A DNA stretch of 64,000 nt from Anoxybacter fermentans (GTDB lineage Bacteria > Bacillota > Halanaerobiia > DY22613), in NCBI RefSeq assembly GCF_003991135.1, contig NZ_CP016379.1, positions 2,356,001-2,420,000 of the forward strand, given 5' to 3'. This document shows, in pieces, positions 1 to 8,803 of this stretch. The notes below the pieces were generated by a model that was not told the DNA's origin, ran no database searches, and saw nothing but the letters and a program-made list of their open reading frames with translations. The stretch's first letter is position 1. Every line of letters begins with the position of its first letter. Position numbers and translations under genes: made by a program.

Positions 1-531
1 TACATACTTTACGATATTTCAATACAATGGCAGGAAGGATTTTCAGAAATCATCATTACTGCCGAACCTGATTCTGTAAAACACCCAGGAGATCTAATTC
101 TATTAATTGGTTATTTAAAAGGTTCTAAAACCCAACCCTTAAAAAAGTTTGAACCTTTTAGCCCTCCTTTACCTAATCACAAATGGTGGAAAATAAAAAA
201 AGCAGATACAAACCACTGTTTGTTTTGTCCTAACTGGCAACAATTTCTCTGGCCGCCTATTCCAACCCCAGTCAATCAGGGTCTTGATTTACCCCATATC
301 ATTGGGCTTAAAACAGATGGAAATGGAAACATTCAATATTTTGTGCACGGAATTCCCGGCCGATTCTTGCGCAGTGAACAGCCAGATCAGGGTCGAACAG
401 GTTATCTTTACTGGCATCCCTACTATGGGATTGAAGAACGCATTGGCGCAATGGGCTATTGGCTTTGCTATCTCGACCCGGAAACAAATCAGATTGCTAC
501 ACCAATTGGGGTCACAATTCCACCCAGATAA
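1..531 (+). CDS. Unknown protein, C-terminal part (5' end outside window)
   Basis: The frame is open from base 1 to the TAA at 529-531, giving at least 176 residues, so the true start lies upstream. I do not recognise the family. The visible part is rich in W, P, G and aromatic residues and has no transmembrane segment. A CPNW motif (FCPNWQQFLWPP) and a later segment containing GIPGRFLRSEQP and YLYWHPYYG look like conserved core. A TTG at 220 is internal and is not a likely start. A stem-loop follows directly, so this is the last gene of its transcript. Confidence 0.6.
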   Translation, partial: YILYDISIQWQEGFSEIIITAEPDSVKHPGDLILLIGYLKGSKTQPLKKFEPFSPPLPNHKWWKIKKADTNHCLFCPNWQQFLWPPIPTPVNQGLDLPHIIGLKTDGNGNIQYFVHGIPGRFLRSEQPDQGRTGYLYWHPYYGIEERIGAMGYWLCYLDPETNQIATPIGVTIPPR

Positions 532-558
532 AATTTAATAGGTTGAATAGTGAAAAAA

Positions 559-592
559 GAGCTTTCAGGGCTATTCACCCGAAAGCTCATTA
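559..592 (+). terminator. Stem-loop terminator after the first gene
   Basis: GAGCTTTC (559-566) pairs with GAAAGCTC (581-588) across a 14-nt loop and is followed by ATTATTTTCT. It overlaps the 3' end of the convergent gene at 571-807. Confidence 0.55.
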
Positions 593-807
593 TTTTCTGC
601 CAAATCTGTACATTCCCACTCAATTTTTAATTTTAACTGTCGAGAAGTCCCCTTATCCTTAAACCTGACTTTAAAGACTGTCTCTTCAGGAATCTCTACT
701 TCCTGCCAATCTACCAGAATAGTATGATGATCCCTAATCTGTTTTACCACTTCTTCTAATTTCTGTATTAATTCTTTAGTGCTACTACATCTATGTTTAT
801 ATTTCAT
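571..807 (-). CDS. Amphi-Trp domain-like small protein
   Basis: A 78-residue soluble protein of unknown role. The C-terminal half alternates charged and hydrophobic residues (VEIPEETVFKVRFKD, then LKLKIEWE), which matches my memory of the amphi-Trp domain family, whose function is not established. The N-terminal half is a helix with LEEVVKQIRDH. The ATG at 807 is chosen because AGGAGGG lies 6 nt upstream; an in-frame codon at 846 would add 13 residues without a ribosome site. It lies 51 bp downstream of the mannose-1-phosphate guanylyltransferase gene on the same strand. Family call is moderate only. Confidence 0.55.
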   Translation of the reverse strand: MKYKHRCSSTKELIQKLEEVVKQIRDHHTILVDWQEVEIPEETVFKVRFKDKGTSRQLKLKIEWECTDLAENNELSGE

Positions 808-858
808 AAAAATCCCTCCTGACAAATTAAAATTTTGTTCCAACATATCCTCTCTAAC

Positions 859-1932
859 TTACAAAAACTTATCCAGACTTTTTGATTTAATTAATTCCCG
901 CAAATCTTTAACTTCCTGTGCTCGATTTTTATTACAGATTAAAATTACATCTTCTGTTTCAATAATAATCAGATTTTCAATTCCCAGGGTAGCAATGAAT
1001 TTGTCATTATTGCTTATAATGCAATTTTTAGTATCATAGCCTAAATGAAAACCCATAACAATATTACCATCTTTATCACTCTTCATAATTCTTTCAAGTG
1101 CAGCCCAATTTCCCATATCATCCCAGACAAAAGAAGCCAAAACCATATATACTTCCGAGGCTTTTTCCATAATTCCATAATCTATGGAAATGGGAATAAA
1201 TGTGCTGTACTCTTCTTTAAGTACCTCTTCTTCTTTTTTTGTTCCCATAGCATTTTTAATTTTCATTAATCCCTGGTATAGATGGGGCAAAAAGGATGAG
1301 ATATGGTCCAAAATTACATTTATTTTCCATATAAAAATCCCACTATTCCAGAAATAATCACTTCGGGTATAAAACTCTCTGGCCAGTTTAAGATCAGGTT
1401 TCTCAGTAAACTCTTTCACTCGATAAATGGGCTTATCTACATCTAAACTCAACCGTTCGCCAATCTTTATATATCCATATCCGGTTTCAGGGCGAGTTGG
1501 TTTAATACCCAGAGTGGTCAGACAATCTTTCTCTTTTGCCAGTTCAACGGCAATTTCCAGGGTTTTAGCAAACTCAGTCTCATCACCGATATAATGATCT
1601 GACGGCAAAACAACCATTACTTCTTCGGGGTCGCTCAAACTAATTTTTACTGCAGCCAGGCCTACACAGGCAGCTGTATCCCGTCTAAATGGTTCAATTA
1701 ACACATTCTCTTTTGGAATTTCAGGTATTTCATTATAAATTCGGGGAGCAAACTCTGAGTTTGTCACAATGTAGATTTTCTCAGCTGGAAAGATTTTAGC
1801 AACCCTTCTGACAGTTGCTTGAATCATGGTTATATCTTCAAAGAATTTTAAAAACTGCTTCGGATTATCTATTCGACTTTTCGGCCAGAATCGGGTTCCC
1901 AACCCGCCGGCCATGATAACTGCTGAAACCAT
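859..1932 (-). CDS. Mannose-1-phosphate guanylyltransferase (ManC-type)
   Basis: Predicted to make GDP-mannose from mannose-1-phosphate and GTP in the cytoplasm, supplying glycan synthesis. The N-terminus carries the nucleotidyltransferase signature GGLGTRFWPKSR followed by PKQFL. Further family motifs are VLPSDHYI (about residue 110), ETGYGYI (about 148), FTEKPD (about 175) and YFWNSGIF (about 192). At 357 residues it has the single-domain length, without the isomerase domain of bifunctional AlgA proteins. GGAGGGAGG precedes the ATG. It follows a GT4 glycosyltransferase gene by 25 bp, so the pair probably forms a small glycan operon. Confidence 0.88.
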   Translation of the reverse strand: MVSAVIMAGGLGTRFWPKSRIDNPKQFLKFFEDITMIQATVRRVAKIFPAEKIYIVTNSEFAPRIYNEIPEIPKENVLIEPFRRDTAACVGLAAVKISLSDPEEVMVVLPSDHYIGDETEFAKTLEIAVELAKEKDCLTTLGIKPTRPETGYGYIKIGERLSLDVDKPIYRVKEFTEKPDLKLAREFYTRSDYFWNSGIFIWKINVILDHISSFLPHLYQGLMKIKNAMGTKKEEEVLKEEYSTFIPISIDYGIMEKASEVYMVLASFVWDDMGNWAALERIMKSDKDGNIVMGFHLGYDTKNCIISNNDKFIATLGIENLIIIETEDVILICNKNRAQEVKDLRELIKSKSLDKFL

Positions 1933-1957
1933 TAACCTCCCTCCTAATCATCAGAGT

Positions 1958-3085
1958 TTACATACATTCAGACTGATAGAGTTTATAATATGCCTGTAAT
2001 GTTTGGGCAGCTGTTTTTCGCCAATCGAACTGAGCCACCCGTTTCATACCTCTTTTATGTAAATCAAACCAGAACTCCCTGTCACTAAGGACTCGATACA
2101 TCAACTCTGCCAGACTTACTTCATCACTGGGGTTTACTGTTTCTGCCCCGTCGCCAACCACTTCCGGAATAGAAGTAACATTGGAAGTGATAACTGGAAT
2201 ACCGCAGGCCATAGCTTCTAGTGGTGGTAAACCAAATCCTTCATAATAAGATGGATAAACAAATAGTTTAGCAGCATTATAAAGATAAACCATCTCTTTA
2301 ACCGGGATAAAACCCGGTAAGTCCACTCGCTCTTCTAAGCCTTTTTGGCGAATCAGTTTCATTAAATCCTCATAAGAACGGCCGGGACTTCCGGCAATGA
2401 CTAATCTATAATTTTCAGGAAGCTGATCTTTAATAAGTGCAAAAGCTCTTATAATTGCCTTAATATTTTTCCGATGACTAAACCCTCCAACATAGAGAAT
2501 ATAACCGGGTAGTAAGTTATACTTTTTTAAAAAAGGTTTGAGCTGATCAGAGGGTAAAGGCCGATAAAAGTCTTCTGGGGCTAGATGTGTGACCACAATT
2601 CTATCCGGAGTAAGGTTAAAATAACGAATAATATCTTTTTTCGAATATTCTGAAACGGTAATGATTAAATCTGCTTCCTCCATAATCCGGGGTACTTGAT
2701 TTAAAAATATCCTTAAATAACCTTTTCCTACAGTTTCCGGCATTGTATAAGGGATTAAGTCATGGATAGTAACTACATATTTACTTTCCTTACACCGCGG
2801 TAAACCAATACCGTTCTGAGGAACATGATAAATTTCGATCCTCTCTTCAGATAAACGGATAGGGATATGGACTTCCTCCCAGAATAAATCTTTTTTATGA
2901 CTAATTTCTTCAACTTTAATCAGTGGACCCCTCTGTAAAAAATCATAATCATCCCCAGGCCAGAAAAAATAATATTCATTTGAAGCATCTACCAGTTTAA
3001 GATTTTTTAATAGCTGATAGGTATATGTACCAATTCCGGTTCCACGATACCACTTTGCTGCTCTTCCGTCTATCCCTATTTTCAT
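1958..3085 (-). CDS. Glycosyltransferase family 4 (GT-B fold)
   Basis: A 375-residue retaining glycosyltransferase that would add a sugar from a nucleotide donor, plausibly GDP-mannose given the downstream manC-type gene. The N-terminal domain starts MKIGIDGRA with a glycine-rich GTGIGTYTY acceptor loop. The C-terminal donor domain shows [21 protein letters not shown], and the EX7E region [20 protein letters not shown] prefer the ATG at 3085, where the family normally begins; an in-frame start at 3142 would add a poorly conserved hydrophobic stretch. The ribosome site is weak (GGAGTGGTGG). No membrane anchor is seen. Confidence 0.85.
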   Translation of the reverse strand: MKIGIDGRAAKWYRGTGIGTYTYQLLKNLKLVDASNEYYFFWPGDDYDFLQRGPLIKVEEISHKKDLFWEEVHIPIRLSEERIEIYHVPQNGIGLPRCKESKYVVTIHDLIPYTMPETVGKGYLRIFLNQVPRIMEEADLIITVSEYSKKDIIRYFNLTPDRIVVTHLAPEDFYRPLPSDQLKPFLKKYNLLPGYILYVGGFSHRKNIKAIIRAFALIKDQLPENYRLVIAGSPGRSYEDLMKLIRQKGLEERVDLPGFIPVKEMVYLYNAAKLFVYPSYYEGFGLPPLEAMACGIPVITSNVTSIPEVVGDGAETVNPSDEVSLAELMYRVLSDREFWFDLHKRGMKRVAQFDWRKTAAQTLQAYYKLYQSECM

Positions 3086-3195
3086 ACACCACCACTCCCA
3101 TTTCAGCTCTATCTTCAAACAAATGGTTATAACTACTATCAATATATGTAATCCATCCAGATTTGGTTAATAAAAAATTAACCCTGAAATAAGAA

Positions 3196-3221
3196 AAAGT
3201 CCCTTAAAATAAAGGGACTTT
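3196..3221 (-). terminator. Terminator of tRNA-Gly
   Basis: Perfect 10-bp stem AAAGTCCCTT/AAGGGACTTT; on the minus strand it is followed by TTCTTATTT. It lies 55 bp downstream of the tRNA-Gly gene. Confidence 0.7.
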
Positions 3222-3276
3222 CAGTAATAACTTTTAATTTTTTATAAATTTTTACTGTAATACGGATAAAAAATTT

Positions 3277-3352
3277 TGGAGCGGGCGACGAGATTCGAAC
3301 TCGCGACCCTTAGCTTGGGAAGCTAATGCTCTGCCAACTGAGCTACGCCCGC
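3277..3352 (-). tRNA. tRNA-Gly(CCC)
   Basis: Complete cloverleaf of 76 nt on the minus strand with encoded CCA. Acceptor stem GCGGGCG/CGCCCGC, T arm GTTCGAATC, anticodon stem TTAGC/GCTAA around loop TTCCCAA, giving anticodon CCC. It is a single tRNA gene with its own downstream terminator. Confidence 0.95.
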
Positions 3353-3460
3353 ATCCTTTTACATTTTTAATTATAGCATATGGTTTTTGAAAAGGCAATA
3401 GGTAATTCCTAAAGAATTAAATTTTTTAATTAAAGAACAAACTATAAATCCTCATATTTG

Positions 3461-3589
3461 CTAAAACCTAAATTGAACTACTAGATCTCCAACAGCATTA
3501 AGTAATCTATAAACAACCAAGCTGGTAACTATAAAACGCGAATCCCATGTCAACAAACCTAATGCGAGCCCACCTAGTGGAACAATAAT
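3461..3589 (-). pseudogene. Remnant of a membrane protein gene
   Basis: On the minus strand, 42 codons are open between a TAA and a stop at 3461-3463 and read as a hydrophobic membrane-protein tail (IVPLGGLALGLLTW, then VVYRLLNAVGDLVVQF). There is no start codon or ribosome site. It resembles the last transmembrane region of a transporter, but the family cannot be named. The rest of 3360-3650 shows no gene. Confidence 0.3.
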
Positions 3590-3650
3590 TTATATATAAT
3601 ACTAACTTCCTTAAGTAACTCCATAGAAAACCCTGGAAAAAATTCTTTAA

Positions 3651-3697
3651 AAATAGCCCAATATCTCTGGGAAAGAGATATTGGGCTATTTTTGCTT
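3651..3697 (-). terminator. Strong terminator after the DUF2680-like gene
   Basis: A 17-bp perfect stem (3651-3667 with 3675-3691; arms contain AGCCCAATATCTC) with a 7-nt loop and T-runs on both sides, so it may work in both directions. Confidence 0.8.
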
Positions 3698-3711
3698 TTA
3701 TATTTAAGATC

Positions 3712-4185
3712 TTACCATCCCCATCTTCTACCCATCATACCTGGTCCATAACCCCAGTGACCCCAACCTCCAAATCCTGGCCCATCAGCCTTGAACCAAT
3801 AGGGACAACCATAATAACCGCCTCGCCATATAAAAGGAACCGAATCTCCAAATCTTTCTTTATATACCTTATATCTTTCCTTAAGATACTCTGCCTGTTC
3901 TTTAGTAATCCAACCATCATTTAATTGCTGATCAACCCAGGCATTATACTCTTCTTCTGTCCAACCCTGAGTTCTTCTTTTATACATCTCTAACATATAA
4001 TCAGCCTGCTTCTGGGTCAACCAGCCATCTTCAACCTGATCTTTAAGCCATCTAGCATAATCTTCTTCCGAAAGCGAATTAATAAAACCCCTTAAACCAA
4101 ATCCCCAACCACCAAAGGCAAAGGCAGGTACAGTAATCAGACCTAAAAGAGCCAAAACTACAAGAATCAAAGACACCTTCTTCAT
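3712..4185 (-). CDS. Secreted protein with two EEY-helix repeats
   Basis: A 157-residue exported protein. Residues 1-26 form a signal peptide ending VPAFAFGG. The body carries two similar units, LSEEDYARWLKDQVEDGWL and WTEEEYNAWVDQQLNDGWI, each followed by a helix (QADYMLEMYKRR, QAEYLKERYKVY). The tail is rich in G, W and Y (WGHWGYGPGMMGRRWGW). The arrangement recalls DUF2680-type secreted proteins of Firmicutes, whose function is unknown. The ATG at 4185 lies 8 nt after AAGGAG; the earlier GTG/ATG codons overlap the ribosome site. It is a single-gene unit with a strong terminator. Confidence 0.7.
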   Translation of the reverse strand: MKKVSLILVVLALLGLITVPAFAFGGWGFGLRGFINSLSEEDYARWLKDQVEDGWLTQKQADYMLEMYKRRTQGWTEEEYNAWVDQQLNDGWITKEQAEYLKERYKVYKERFGDSVPFIWRGGYYGCPYWFKADGPGFGGWGHWGYGPGMMGRRWGW

Positions 4186-4277
4186 TCCCATCACTCCTTA
4201 CTTTTTTTATTTTCTGACTTAAGTCTATAGTATAAATGTTACAAAAGTATGACATAAATGTTACAAAAGTATTTTAA

Positions 4278-4486
4278 ACTGCAAAAAGCTAATTTTGAGC
4301 GACATAGAAATTTTTCGTCAAATCATCTTAGCGAGATTTCCGACGAAATAAGGCCTCATCACAGGAAGTGATAAGCCAATCAAGGGCCAGGAGGGCCCTT
4401 TGATTAGGAAACCTTATTTCGGCAGAAATCGAGCTTTAGATGATTCGAAAAATTTCTCAAGAAGCGAAAAATTAGCTTTTTGCAGT
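4278..4486. repeat. Long inverted-repeat element, copy 1 (full length, 209 bp)
   Basis: Reference copy of the family. The ends are ACTGCAAAAAGCTAATTTT and its near-perfect inverse AAAATTAGCTTTTTGCAGT. The two arms pair along almost the whole length: inner blocks AAATTTTTCG, ATCATCT, GATTTC, CGAAATAAGG and AATCAAGGGCC each have a matching inverse in the right arm. A small nested hairpin (CATCAC..GTGAT) sits in the left arm near the centre. No open frame of useful length is present. Most copies extend 8 bp outward as ATGATTAA; this one is degenerate there. It separates the minus-strand genes at 3712 and 4534. Confidence 0.9.
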
Positions 4487-4504
4487 TTAACCATAATTTA
4501 GTTA

Positions 4505-4533
4505 AAAAAACCAGTTACTGAGAAGTAACTGGC
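4505..4533 (-). terminator. Terminator of the sigma/anti-sigma operon
   Basis: CCAGTTACT/AGTAACTGG stem directly after the stop codon at 4534, followed on the minus strand by seven T. Confidence 0.8.
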
Positions 4534-5691
4534 TTATCTCTTCAATCTTTTAACCCGAAAAATTACATATCCAATTAAAATTAATACCAGATATGGTAGC
4601 AATGCACCTAGACGAACAATCAGATTATAAAAAGTATTGGTCATTTCCCGTACTGCCTGTTTTAATGCTTTTACAATCCCCCATTGAGAAGAAGTGATAG
4701 GTTCTGGTTCCCTGAACTCTACATCAATGGTACTTAAACTAACTTTATCATCATAATAATTTAATTTTCCCTGTAAACTTTCAATTGTGCTCCGAACTCG
4801 TTCTAACTCCCGTTCTATTTTTAAGATATCATCAACTTTAACAGCTTTAATCAATAACTGACGATATCGCTCTTCCTGAAGTTTGAGATTCTTCAATCTG
4901 GTTTCCAAATCAATATATTCTTCTGTTACATCCTCACCCCGTATAGAGCGAGATAGCACTTTGCCTAACTCTTCAACCCGACTGATAACCTGATAAAACT
5001 GATCTGTTGGAATTCGTAATTCATACCAACTATAATACCTATTAACTTCAGAAATCCAGCTCCGGGAACCAGAAATAAAACCTCCATAGTTTTCGACAAT
5101 CTCTATAATTACATTATCAACTTCTTTTATATCCTTTACTTCTATTTGCAAACTGGCCTTTTTAATGATCTTTCGCTCTATTTGATCCTGGGATGGTGCT
5201 TTTTTAGCTGTTAAAGACATCTCCGGTTGACCCATTTTCAACGGAGTCTTCATTGCCTCAGGTTTAAAATACCTGATCTCACCTCTAAGGTCATATTTGG
5301 GCATTTCAGGAGTTTCTTTTTGATACTGAATATCTGGAAAAAGACCTGCCATTACAACTAAAAGCACCATAACAGTTACCACACCTACAACACTAACAGG
5401 AACACTCAGTTTAAATTTGAGTAATTCCCTTATGCGATTAAGTAAAGTAGATTCCCCTAACTTATCCCTTCTCTCTTTTTCTATCTTTTTTAGAACGGAA
5501 GATAAGAAATTATCAGGTAGTGCAACTGCTTCAACTGATGAAAGAAAATCATAATTTTTCTTATAAATCTCCACTTCATTTTGACATTCCTTACAACTAT
5601 CAAGATGCATTTTAACAAGTTCTTTTTCATCTTTATCCAGGCCACCATCAACATATAGTGGTAATAATTCTTTCAATTCCTCATGTTTCAT
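4534..5691 (-). CDS. Anti-sigma factor with zinc-finger and DUF4349 domain
   Basis: A 385-residue membrane protein likely to hold the adjacent ECF sigma factor inactive. Residues 1-45 form a zinc-binding anti-sigma domain with MHLDSCKECQ (H-x3-C-x2-C). A transmembrane segment (VSVVGVVTVMVLLVVMAGLF) is near residue 100. The outer part is a DUF4349-like domain: KKASLQIEVKDI, then SRSIRGEDVTEEYIDLETRL and a coiled coil ending IESLQGKLNYYDDKVSLSTI. A second transmembrane helix (LLPYLVLILIGYVIF) is at the C-terminus. I choose the ATG at 5691, 6 nt after GGGGGG; an ATG at 5712 overlaps the sigma stop as ATGA and is possible. Fusion of the two domains suggests the periplasmic part senses envelope state. 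Confidence 0.85.
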   Translation of the reverse strand: MKHEELKELLPLYVDGGLDKDEKELVKMHLDSCKECQNEVEIYKKNYDFLSSVEAVALPDNFLSSVLKKIEKERRDKLGESTLLNRIRELLKFKLSVPVSVVGVVTVMVLLVVMAGLFPDIQYQKETPEMPKYDLRGEIRYFKPEAMKTPLKMGQPEMSLTAKKAPSQDQIERKIIKKASLQIEVKDIKEVDNVIIEIVENYGGFISGSRSWISEVNRYYSWYELRIPTDQFYQVISRVEELGKVLSRSIRGEDVTEEYIDLETRLKNLKLQEERYRQLLIKAVKVDDILKIERELERVRSTIESLQGKLNYYDDKVSLSTIDVEFREPEPITSSQWGIVKALKQAVREMTNTFYNLIVRLGALLPYLVLILIGYVIFRVKRLKR

Positions 5692-5708
5692 CCTTTTCCC
5701 CCCTTTAT

Positions 5709-6299
5709 TCATGAACTTACTGATGATCTCAGATTACTCAACTCCTCACGTATATTTCGCCTCGCTCGACTGATCCGGGATTTAACAGTACCGAGAGCAA
5801 CTCCAACAATTTCAGCTATTTCCTCATAACTAAATCCCTGAAATTCTCTTAAAACAATCGCTTCTTTCTGTTCATCCGGTAGTTTATCAATTACTGCCTG
5901 AATTTCATCTCTTAATTCCCGGTTAATTGATATTCTTTCCGGTGTCATACTCTCATCTAAAATTTCCTGCTCAATTTCACCATCTTTATACCGAATCGGT
6001 TCAGATAGACTCCGAATCTTTAAACGCCTTTGACGTTTCCTCAGCTCATCACGGCAGAGATTGGACGTAATAGTAAAAAGCCAGGTAGAAAAACTGGCCT
6101 TTCCCTGGAATAGATGAAGTTTTCGATAGACCCGAATAAACACTTCCTGGGCTAGATCATTAGCATCTTCCGGGTTCCCTAATATCCTATAAATGGTATT
6201 ATAAACTTTCTTTTGATAACGCCTTACAATTTCTTCAAAAGCCTTTTCTTCTCCTTTTTTAAACATTTCTATCAATTCCTTATCCGATACTGCCACCAT
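5709..6299 (-). CDS. ECF RNA polymerase sigma factor (SigW-like)
   Basis: A 196-residue group 4 sigma factor. Region 2 contains YNTIYRILGNPEDANDLAQE and FIRVYRKLHLFQGKASFSTWL (core binding and -10 recognition); region 4 contains LPDEQKEAIVLREFQGFSYEEIAEI and GVALGTVKSRISRARR (-35 recognition helix). GTG at 6305 is in frame, but the ATG at 6299 is 5 nt from AAAGGAG and is preferred. The downstream anti-sigma gene starts within 20 bp, the standard arrangement for a membrane-regulated stress sigma. Targets are not visible here. Confidence 0.92.
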   Translation of the reverse strand: MVAVSDKELIEMFKKGEEKAFEEIVRRYQKKVYNTIYRILGNPEDANDLAQEVFIRVYRKLHLFQGKASFSTWLFTITSNLCRDELRKRQRRLKIRSLSEPIRYKDGEIEQEILDESMTPERISINRELRDEIQAVIDKLPDEQKEAIVLREFQGFSYEEIAEIVGVALGTVKSRISRARRNIREELSNLRSSVSS

Positions 6300-6499
6300 T
6301 TTCACTCCTTTCTAAACCTTTAGACGTGCAAATATTAATTTTGTTCCATTAAAAATTTATTTCCTAAATAACCATAATTTACATCTACAGATTTTATGGA
6401 ATTTTGCAAACAAATATGATATTATTTAGTATAGCCATGTTCCAGAGTTAAAGTTGAGGAGGTCATACCCCAATCATTATAGAGAAAGGAGCATCTGCC

Positions 6500-7693
6500 T
6501 TGAAGAAAATCGCAACACTATTCCTACTAAGTGTTGTACTCGTCTTTGTAATTACTTCCACAACACTGGCTAATCCGTCTGATATCAAAGGGCATTGGGC
6601 AGAAGATTATATTACAAGCTTATTGGATCAAAATATAATGAAGGTTTACGATGATGGGAAATTTAAACCGAACCAGCCCATCACCAGAGCAGAATTTGCA
6701 GAAGCTCTGGCCAGATCTCTTTACCTGGACCAAATGTATACCACAGAATTAACTGATATTGATTCCCATCCTGCCAGAGGTTATATTGCTGCTCTGGTAA
6801 ACGAAGGAATTGTAACCGGTTTTCCTGATAAGACATTCCGCCCTGAAGAAAAACTGACCAGAGCACAGGTAGTTACTATGCTAATTCGGGCATTGGGACT
6901 TGAAGAAAAGCAGAATCAGATTAATATGTCTCACTTTCAATCCTATCTGGATATGAGTGAAGACCATTGGGCAAATATATATGTTAAACTGGCAACTGAG
7001 CTGGATATTCTGAACGGTTACCCTGATGGTACCTTCCGCCCCAATGAATTGACTACCCGGGCTCAGGCTGCCAAGATGCTTAAAATTTTTAAAAACTACA
7101 AGACTATGACAGGTTTTGTTGCCGAGGTTTATCCAGCATCCAATAAATTGGCTATCACCAGTTTGAATGGTGAACGTATTGTTCTAAGTCTTTCTGATAC
7201 TGCTCTGATTGGGCGAAATAACCGTCTTGTTCCAATTACCGAATTTTTAAAAACAGATAGAGTTTTTATCATTACTGATGAAAGTAATCAGGCACGCTAT
7301 GTAAAAGCATACGGCCTGATTACTAAAGCTGACTTAACCGAAAAGGTAAGTCAAATGACAGATTATATTCTGGAACCATTTGAAGTTGAAGCTATTGCCA
7401 AGGGTGATTTCAATGCCATCAAACCTAAACTAATAAACCAAATCAGGACTCGGCTTTTAGATTCAGGATTGACTCCTGATGAAGTTGAAGCTATATTGAA
7501 TACAGATTGGAACACTCTTGAAGAATACGGTAAAATTCGCTTAAGTGAAGCCATTTCTTTAGAAACCGGTCTACCTCTGGACATGGTGAAAGCCATCATG
7601 GAACAGGACTGGGAAAAAGTAAAAGCTTTAGCTAAAGTTGAAGTCATTCACAGACTCGTTCAAGAAATGATGCGTTATGACCTCCTCTCATAA
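6500..7693 (+). CDS. S-layer homology (SLH) domain protein
   Basis: A 397-residue exported protein predicted to bind secondary polymers of the peptidoglycan. It has a signal peptide (residues 1-24, ending TTLANP) and three SLH repeats: DIKGHWAEDYI..GKFKPNQPITRAEF, SHPARGYIAAL..KTFRPEEKLTRAQ and SEDHWANIYVK..GTFRPNELTTRAQ. The C-terminal 200 residues hold a small beta domain (VAEVYPASNKLAITSLNGE) and then helices; I do not recognise that part. The start codon is TTG, supported by AAAGGAG 8 nt upstream. No beta-barrel follows, so it is not an OmpM-type tether. It is transcribed alone, divergent from the sigma operon. Confidence 0.88.
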   Translation: MKKIATLFLLSVVLVFVITSTTLANPSDIKGHWAEDYITSLLDQNIMKVYDDGKFKPNQPITRAEFAEALARSLYLDQMYTTELTDIDSHPARGYIAALVNEGIVTGFPDKTFRPEEKLTRAQVVTMLIRALGLEEKQNQINMSHFQSYLDMSEDHWANIYVKLATELDILNGYPDGTFRPNELTTRAQAAKMLKIFKNYKTMTGFVAEVYPASNKLAITSLNGERIVLSLSDTALIGRNNRLVPITEFLKTDRVFIITDESNQARYVKAYGLITKADLTEKVSQMTDYILEPFEVEAIAKGDFNAIKPKLINQIRTRLLDSGLTPDEVEAILNTDWNTLEEYGKIRLSEAISLETGLPLDMVKAIMEQDWEKVKALAKVEVIHRLVQEMMRYDLLS

Positions 7694-7705
7694 CCGGTTT
7701 TTTCT

Positions 7706-7744
7706 AAAGAAGCTCACCAAACTTTCAGGTGGGCTTCTTTTTTA
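7706..7744 (+). terminator. Terminator of the SLH gene
   Basis: AAGAAGCTCACC pairs with AGGTGGGCTTCTT (one G-T pair) and is followed by a T-run. Confidence 0.85.
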
Positions 7745-7833
7745 TTTTAAACATTTGAACTCCTCCTTAAATTTATATTCCAAATTCAGTACTCTCATCT
7801 CTCTTCTTTAATTCAGTATTTCACCAAAAAATA

Positions 7834-8727
7834 TTATTCTCCTCTGACTTTGAAGTCATTTTTGGAGTAAATTTGAATCAATTCCTTGTTATGGCTAATT
7901 ATCCGGTGATTTATAAGTTTTGACTCCAATTCATCCAGAGTAATATAACGTTCTTTATTCTTAAGAAAAATTTTTAACTCTTTTTCCTTTTGCATAAGTT
8001 TTGGTATCGCTCTAGGATCAATGTAAATAACATTCCCAAACCTGAATCCGATATTCTTATAGAAATAATTTTGATAGATAAAGGAAACCTTATGTGGAAC
8101 TGGATAGATTCCTGCTTCTTTAGTTTTTAAGAGATAAATTAAATATGGTATAAATATCTTATCTTTGATTTCCTTATCCTTTATGAGATTAAGAAATGTG
8201 AAAATATTGTTTGTTCCATATCCGTAAATATCTTCAAGGAGACGAAATTTAAGATCCTCTCCCTCTTTTATAAGAAAAATCGTCTGGTAATATATCTTTA
8301 CCCTGGTCCCTTTTTCAACCAGATGATAAATCAATTCTATATCATTATTATACATCCTGATACACCCTAAAGAAACGGAGCTTCCGATTGAGGTAGAATT
8401 AATATTTCCATGAATTCCATATCCTTTTTTGCTCAATCCCAACCAGTAACTTCCCAAAGGATTAGTTTGTCCAGGCGGAATAGGTTCTCTATTTTTTGGA
8501 TACCAGGTAGGGTCCTTTATTTTATTTATAATTATAAACTCTCCAATCGGGGTCTCATGGCCTGGACGTCCAACTCCAACCGGTGCTTCATATATAATCT
8601 CTTCTGATTGATATACTCGCAAAATAAACTCAGGAATATTGATTCGGATTTCTAACTCTGGTGAATTGGCAATTCCAATTGGACAAAAAAAAATCAAAAA
8701 CAGAATAAAAAAGACCAGCCTTCTCAT
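7834..8727 (-). CDS. L,D-transpeptidase (YkuD family), secreted
   Basis: A 297-residue enzyme expected to form 3-3 cross-links in peptidoglycan or to attach proteins to it. Residues 1-20 are a hydrophobic signal (LVFFILFLIFFCPIGIA). The YkuD domain (about 25-150) contains VGVGRPGHETPIGEF, GIHGNINSTSIGSSVSLGCI and RMYNND, with the catalytic Cys in SLGCIRM and the conserved His in GIHG. The last 150 residues are helical and unrecognised. The ATG at 8727 follows GGAGAGG by 6 nt. A second YkuD gene lies 76 bp upstream on the same strand, so the two may be co-transcribed. Confidence 0.88.
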   Translation of the reverse strand: MRRLVFFILFLIFFCPIGIANSPELEIRINIPEFILRVYQSEEIIYEAPVGVGRPGHETPIGEFIIINKIKDPTWYPKNREPIPPGQTNPLGSYWLGLSKKGYGIHGNINSTSIGSSVSLGCIRMYNNDIELIYHLVEKGTRVKIYYQTIFLIKEGEDLKFRLLEDIYGYGTNNIFTFLNLIKDKEIKDKIFIPYLIYLLKTKEAGIYPVPHKVSFIYQNYFYKNIGFRFGNVIYIDPRAIPKLMQKEKELKIFLKNKERYITLDELESKLINHRIISHNKELIQIYSKNDFKVRGE

Positions 8728-8803
8728 AAAAATCCTCTCCAACTAATGTAATTATATATATATAATATTTTAATCTAATAACGAAAAAAATATCACATCA
8801 AAA

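Noticed and set aside
571-846. Longer start for the amphi-Trp-like protein at 846
   Set aside because: It includes the ribosome site of the internal ATG and adds residues with no family similarity.
4278-4486. The repeated elements as a dispersed CRISPR array
   Set aside because: Copies are separated by whole genes, are about 209 bp long with long inverted arms, and lack the short-repeat/unique-spacer rhythm.
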